A stretch of DNA of 64,000 nt. Origin: RGIG5612 sp964528825 (GTDB lineage Bacteria > Bacillota > Clostridia > Lachnospirales > Lachnospiraceae). Below are positions 60,811 through 64,000 of this stretch, piece by piece (position 1 is the stretch's first letter; each line of letters starts with the position of its first letter). Made by a program: the position numbers and the translations under genes. The stretch spans positions 1 through 64,000 of the forward strand of contig CAZGVB010000007.1 in NCBI GenBank assembly GCA_964528825.1. The letters are read 5' to 3'. Under the pieces are notes generated by a model. That model saw nothing but the letters and a program-made list of their open reading frames with translations. It was not told the DNA's origin and did no database searches.

Positions 60811-61953
60811 TTACTGCTCGTCTGCAGCTTCTTCCTGTACAGGTGCGGCTGCCTCTGCAGTCTCTTCCTGCTTGTCATCTACATCCTCTTCTGTCTCGTC
60901 CGGAACAAGATCGTCATCAAAGTCTTTTCTGCTCAGAGAGATCTTCTTCTCATCTTCTCTGAAGTCTACGACCTTAACATCTATCACCTGTCCGATAGAA
61001 AGAACATCTGATGCCTTCTTTACACGCTTCTTTGAGATCTGTGAAACGTGAAGCAGTCCGTCTATACCCGGCTCAAGCTCGATGAATGCACCGAAATCGG
61101 CCATCCTTGCCACCTTGCCTGTTACGATAGAACCCGGGATATACTTTTCTCTTGCCAATTTCCAAGGATTCTGATCCGGGAACTTGCAGCTGAGTGCGAT
61201 CTTTCCGTCAGAAATATTCTTGATAAATACTGTGATCTTGTCGCCGACGCTGAGTACAGACTTCGGATTATCTACTCTGCCCCATGAGATCTCGGAAATA
61301 TGAAGCAATCCGTCAACACCGCCGAGGTCTACAAATGCACCGAAGCTGGTGATGGACTTAACTGTACCTTCTACGATATCATTGACCTGAAGTGTCTCAA
61401 GAAGCGCCTTGGCACGATCGGCCTTGGTCTCCTGTACAAGCTTCTTTCTGTTTCCGATGACTCTTCTGTTGCGCGGCTTATATTCTGTAACGATGATATC
61501 GATCTCCTGATCGACATATTTGGAAAGATTCTTCTCGAATACGTCTGATACAAGACTTGCGGGAACAAAGATCTTTGCTCCTTCATAATCTGTGATGAGA
61601 CCTCCGCTCGTTACCTTCTCAACCTTTACGGTAAGTACTTCCTGGTTCTCATATGCTTCCTGAACCTTCTTGTTGGCTTTGTCATCACTGATGCGCTTGT
61701 ATGAAAGCTGAACCTCGTTATCTGAGATACGAAGTACCTTGACATCAAGTGTCTGACCAACCTCAACAGCTTGTTCAAGATCGATCGTCGGATCGCTCGA
61801 GAATTCACTCTTGTAAACAACACCGTCATACTTGTGATTTACATTCATGACGATACGGTCCGGCTTAACTTCTAAGACAGTGCCTTCTACAATCTCCCCC
61901 GGTCGAATCGGCTTGGTTGATTCCTCAATCATTGCGTCAAATTCCTCTGACAT
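60811..61953 (-). CDS. rpsA: Ribosomal protein S1 (four S1 domains)
   Basis: RNA-binding ribosomal protein, 380 residues. Four S1 domains are visible at about 16-85, 103-168, 189-257 (with FGAFVDLGGVDGLLHISEISW) and 274-344 (FGAFIELEPGIDGLLHVSQIS), followed by an acidic Glu/Asp/Ala-rich tail. This is shorter than the six-domain Escherichia coli S1, as usual in Bacillota. AGGAGG precedes the ATG. It overlaps the ispH stop by 17 bp, so it is translated in coupling with IspH. Confidence 0.97.
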   Translation of the reverse strand: MSEEFDAMIEESTKPIRPGEIVEGTVLEVKPDRIVMNVNHKYDGVVYKSEFSSDPTIDLEQAVEVGQTLDVKVLRISDNEVQLSYKRISDDKANKKVQEAYENQEVLTVKVEKVTSGGLITDYEGAKIFVPASLVSDVFEKNLSKYVDQEIDIIVTEYKPRNRRVIGNRKKLVQETKADRAKALLETLQVNDIVEGTVKSITSFGAFVDLGGVDGLLHISEISWGRVDNPKSVLSVGDKITVFIKNISDGKIALSCKFPDQNPWKLAREKYIPGSIVTGKVARMADFGAFIELEPGIDGLLHVSQISKKRVKKASDVLSIGQVIDVKVVDFREDEKKISLSRKDFDDDLVPDETEEDVDDKQEETAEAAAPVQEEAADEQ

Positions 61954-62800
61954 AAAGTAAAACCTCCTGGATTAAATAATTAGGGGTCGATGCCCCTGCG
62001 GTAATACCTACACATTTGTCCGACTGTAGATCTGCATTTGTCAAATCTTTTACTGTTTGTATATGGTAAGTATCCTTACAATTCGATCTGCATATATCAT
62101 ACAGCTTAAGCGTATTGGAGCTTCTCTTATCTCCTATGACGATCATGATATCCGCCCTTGCGGAAATATCAAAAGCCTCTTTTTGCCTAATAGCCGTAGC
62201 ATTACATATCGTATTGATAACATTCGTATGATACCCCTTTTTTTTTATAATTTCAACAAAATGTTTGAACTTTTGGGTATTAAAAGTAGTCTGTGCGACA
62301 ATACATATATTTTCATTTGCATTTGCGGTGAAAAGGCGCGCCTCTTCCTCATTATTTATGATGACAGCTCCCCTCTTTGCCCATCCCGCTATGCCTGCGA
62401 CCTCAGGATGCGACGGATCGCCTATTATCACGATCTTGTTTCCCTTGCTGCTCTCACGATCGACAATATTATGTATTTTCTTTACGAATGGGCATGTGGC
62501 ATCACAGGTGATGACGCCTTCATCCGCCGCTCTTTTGTAGATCTCAGGCGGCACACCGTGAGATCTTATGATCATTTTTTGTCCTTTGATCTTGCCTATA
62601 TCTTCCGGCTGTTCTATGATCTTCACGCCCTTTGATGCAAGATCCTCGGTGACCTTCTCGTTATGTATGATCATTCCGTATGTATATATATCACGCCCGT
62701 CATCTGCTTCATTTTTTTTGTCTATCTGCTGATAGACCATGTCTATGGCTCTTTGCACGCCAAAGCAAAAACCGGCGCTCTTTGCTAATATAACCTTCAT
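61937..62800 (-). CDS. ispH: 4-hydroxy-3-methylbut-2-enyl diphosphate reductase
   Basis: Iron-sulfur enzyme at the end of the MEP isoprenoid route, 287 residues. The three cluster cysteines are in SAGFCFGV (residue 12), CDATCPFV near 97 and NTICNAT near 198. The family EKVTEDL and ITAGASTPNYLIQEV motifs are also present. It sits in the cmk-ispH-rpsA run common in Clostridia, where IspH and S1 are fused in some species; here they overlap by 17 bp but stay separate. Confidence 0.98.
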   Translation of the reverse strand: MKVILAKSAGFCFGVQRAIDMVYQQIDKKNEADDGRDIYTYGMIIHNEKVTEDLASKGVKIIEQPEDIGKIKGQKMIIRSHGVPPEIYKRAADEGVITCDATCPFVKKIHNIVDRESSKGNKIVIIGDPSHPEVAGIAGWAKRGAVIINNEEEARLFTANANENICIVAQTTFNTQKFKHFVEIIKKKGYHTNVINTICNATAIRQKEAFDISARADIMIVIGDKRSSNTLKLYDICRSNCKDTYHIQTVKDLTNADLQSDKCVGITAGASTPNYLIQEVLLYVRGI

Positions 62801-63471
62801 TTTTTCTCTGATTTTCTCTTTTCAAAAAGATCTATGACAGCATCCGCAACCTCTTTTTCACACATGCATGAGGTGTCAATCTCGATCGCGTCATGAGCTT
62901 TCATAAGCGGTGACTCTTTTCTGGTCATATCATTGTAGTCCCGTCTCTCAATATCGTTTTTTATATCCTCAAGACTGCACTCTATGCCCTTAGCCTTAAG
63001 CTCATCATATCTCCTTTTTGCCCTGCACTCTGAGCTTGCGTTCAGATATATCTTCAGATCGGCATTTGGAAGCACCTTCGTCCCGATATCTCTGCCATCC
63101 ATTATCACATCCTTTTGAGATGCGATCCTTTGCTGCAATGCGACAAGATGCTCGCGCACGGCTTTGTATTTTGAGACTACAGACGCCGCATTGCCGACTT
63201 TTTCCTTTCTTATATCGTCTGAGACATTTTTATCGTTCATATAAATATACTGTACCCTATCATGGTATCTTATATCTATGCTTGTCTCTTTAAGACATTC
63301 TTCAACTGCTCTCTCGTTTGAAAGCTCGATATGCTTCTCAAGGCATGCAAGTGCGACAGCACGGTACATCGCGCCTGTGTCAACATATATAAAGTTCAAT
63401 CTCTTTGCTATAGCTTTCGCTGCCGTGCTTTTTCCGACCCCTGCCGGACCGTCTATCGCAATCTGACTCAT
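62797..63471 (-). CDS. cmk: Cytidylate kinase
   Basis: Phosphorylates CMP and dCMP, 225 residues. The P-loop IDGPAGVGKST is at residues 5-15. YVDTGAMYRAVAL near 32 and the GRDIGTKVLPNADLKIYL motif near 127 are typical. The ATG at 63471 has GGAGGGA upstream; 21 earlier in-frame codons are leader. It overlaps ispH by 4 bp (ATGA). Confidence 0.97.
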   Translation of the reverse strand: MSQIAIDGPAGVGKSTAAKAIAKRLNFIYVDTGAMYRAVALACLEKHIELSNERAVEECLKETSIDIRYHDRVQYIYMNDKNVSDDIRKEKVGNAASVVSKYKAVREHLVALQQRIASQKDVIMDGRDIGTKVLPNADLKIYLNASSECRAKRRYDELKAKGIECSLEDIKNDIERRDYNDMTRKESPLMKAHDAIEIDTSCMCEKEVADAVIDLFEKRKSEKK

Positions 63472-63567
63472 AGTCCCTCCGCTTTTATCTGAACATGATC
63501 TGTACCTATCTGCGCATATATATGCCGCATGCATACAGCTCTCATCACGTCTTCATCTCTCATACAT

Positions 63568-64000
63568 CTATTTTGAAAGCGCCGCCTTATATCCTGCCAG
63601 CATTCCCGTAGATATGGCTATCTGAATATTAAATCCGCCCGTAAGAGCGTCAACATCGATGACCTCGCCCGCAAAATATATATTCTTTCTAAGCTTTGAT
63701 TCCATAGTAGACGGGTTGATCTGCGATACTGCCACACCTCCTTGTGTTATCACAGCTCTCGTAAATCCCTCTGTGCCCGTGATGGTCATTTCAAGGTTTT
63801 TAAGTATTTCTGCAAGGCGTTTCCTTTCGGCTCTGGTAATCTCATTTACTTTCTTTTCTTTATCTATTCCGCTGAGCTTTATCACCACAGGGATAAGCCT
63901 TGCCGGGAGCAGCTTTGAAAGCGAATTCTTGAAGTCCTTATTCTTGACCTCATTAAAATCCCTGAGTATGCGTTCATCCAGCTTATTTGCATCTAATGCC
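63568..64000 (-). CDS. NAD(P)/FAD-dependent oxidoreductase, HI0933 family (C-terminal part)
   Basis: Only the last 144 or so codons are in the window; the frame stays open to position 64000 and the start lies outside. The end holds the family motif GGVAVSQINPSTMESK, then NIYFAGEVIDVDALTGGFNIQIA and a second FAD-contacting GMLAGYKAA. The HI0933/YhiN group consists of flavoproteins of unsettled function. It commonly precedes cmk in Clostridia, and here is 96 bp upstream of it. Confidence 0.92.
   Translation of the reverse strand, partial: ALDANKLDERILRDFNEVKNKDFKNSLSKLLPARLIPVVIKLSGIDKEKKVNEITRAERKRLAEILKNLEMTITGTEGFTRAVITQGGVAVSQINPSTMESKLRKNIYFAGEVIDVDALTGGFNIQIAISTGMLAGYKAALSK

Overview
This 64 kb window reads as chromosomal core genome of a low-to-mid GC anaerobic Bacillota, most like a Clostridia/Lachnospiraceae-type organism. 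Pointers are the dcw order mraZ-rsmH-ftsL-PBP-mraY-murD-ftsW-divIB-ftsZ, HrcA/CIRCE control of groESL, the ispH-rpsA overlap, the UPF0210/ACT pair, an NADP-type glutamate dehydrogenase, two DegV proteins and good AGGAGG ribosome binding sites. The genus cannot be fixed from sequence alone. One run of exactly 100 N (57639-57738) marks a scaffold gap. I see no rRNA, CRISPR array, prophage, complete insertion sequence or defence island. Layout: 0.2-5 kb (+ strand) has an ABC-F ATPase, asparagine synthetase AsnA, a DegV protein, a DtxR/MntR-type regulator and tRNA-Ser(GGA). 5-13.5 kb (- strand) has glycerol kinase abutting a monoacylglycerol-lipase-like hydrolase, then HflX, TruA, the ECF energizing module and UDP-galactopyranose mutase. 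13.5-14.2 kb is a gene-free stretch with two strong promoters, a 15-bp tandem repeat and a possible structured RNA. 14.2-21.8 kb has Hsp33, a small membrane protein, TrkH/TrkA potassium uptake, GroESL and an OGG-type glycosylase. 22-31.5 kb is a compact cell-division/peptidoglycan operon under MraZ boxes. 31.7-37 kb has ClpB divergent from aspartokinase plus a second DegV. 37-37.7 kb is a scar of broken genes. 37.8-43.1 kb has a cysteine-type amino-acid ABC transporter, MetY and a MarR regulator with two palindromic operators. 43.2-49.6 kb is rnhB-smc-rnc-acpP-plsX. 50-54.5 kb has gdhA (opposite strand), rpmF, ackA and pta. 54.6-64 kb has TmcAL, UPF0210/ACT, a WalJ-like hydrolase, a coiled-coil protein, CoaD, RsmD, ribosomal protein S1, IspH, Cmk and a partial flavoprotein. 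The genes cover cell growth (division, lipid and CoA synthesis, chromosome structure, protein folding), overflow metabolism (Pta-AckA), nitrogen assimilation (GdhA, AsnA), sulfur amino acids (cysteine-type transporter, MetY) and potassium balance. The most unusual non-gene signal is a dispersed intergenic repeat of about 100 bp. Four copies (18621, 34490, 40942, 49669) each end 25-28 bp before the -35 box of a leftward promoter (trkA, clpB, the amino-acid transporter, plsX). The clpB copy has inverted ends and lies a similar distance from the divergent lysC promoter. A partial copy lies before asnA. Other notable points are a DivIB-like protein with no visible POTRA domain, two unrelated 15-bp tandem repeats, and a possible non-coding RNA behind hslO. 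All identifications were made by eye from motifs and context; no database search was run.
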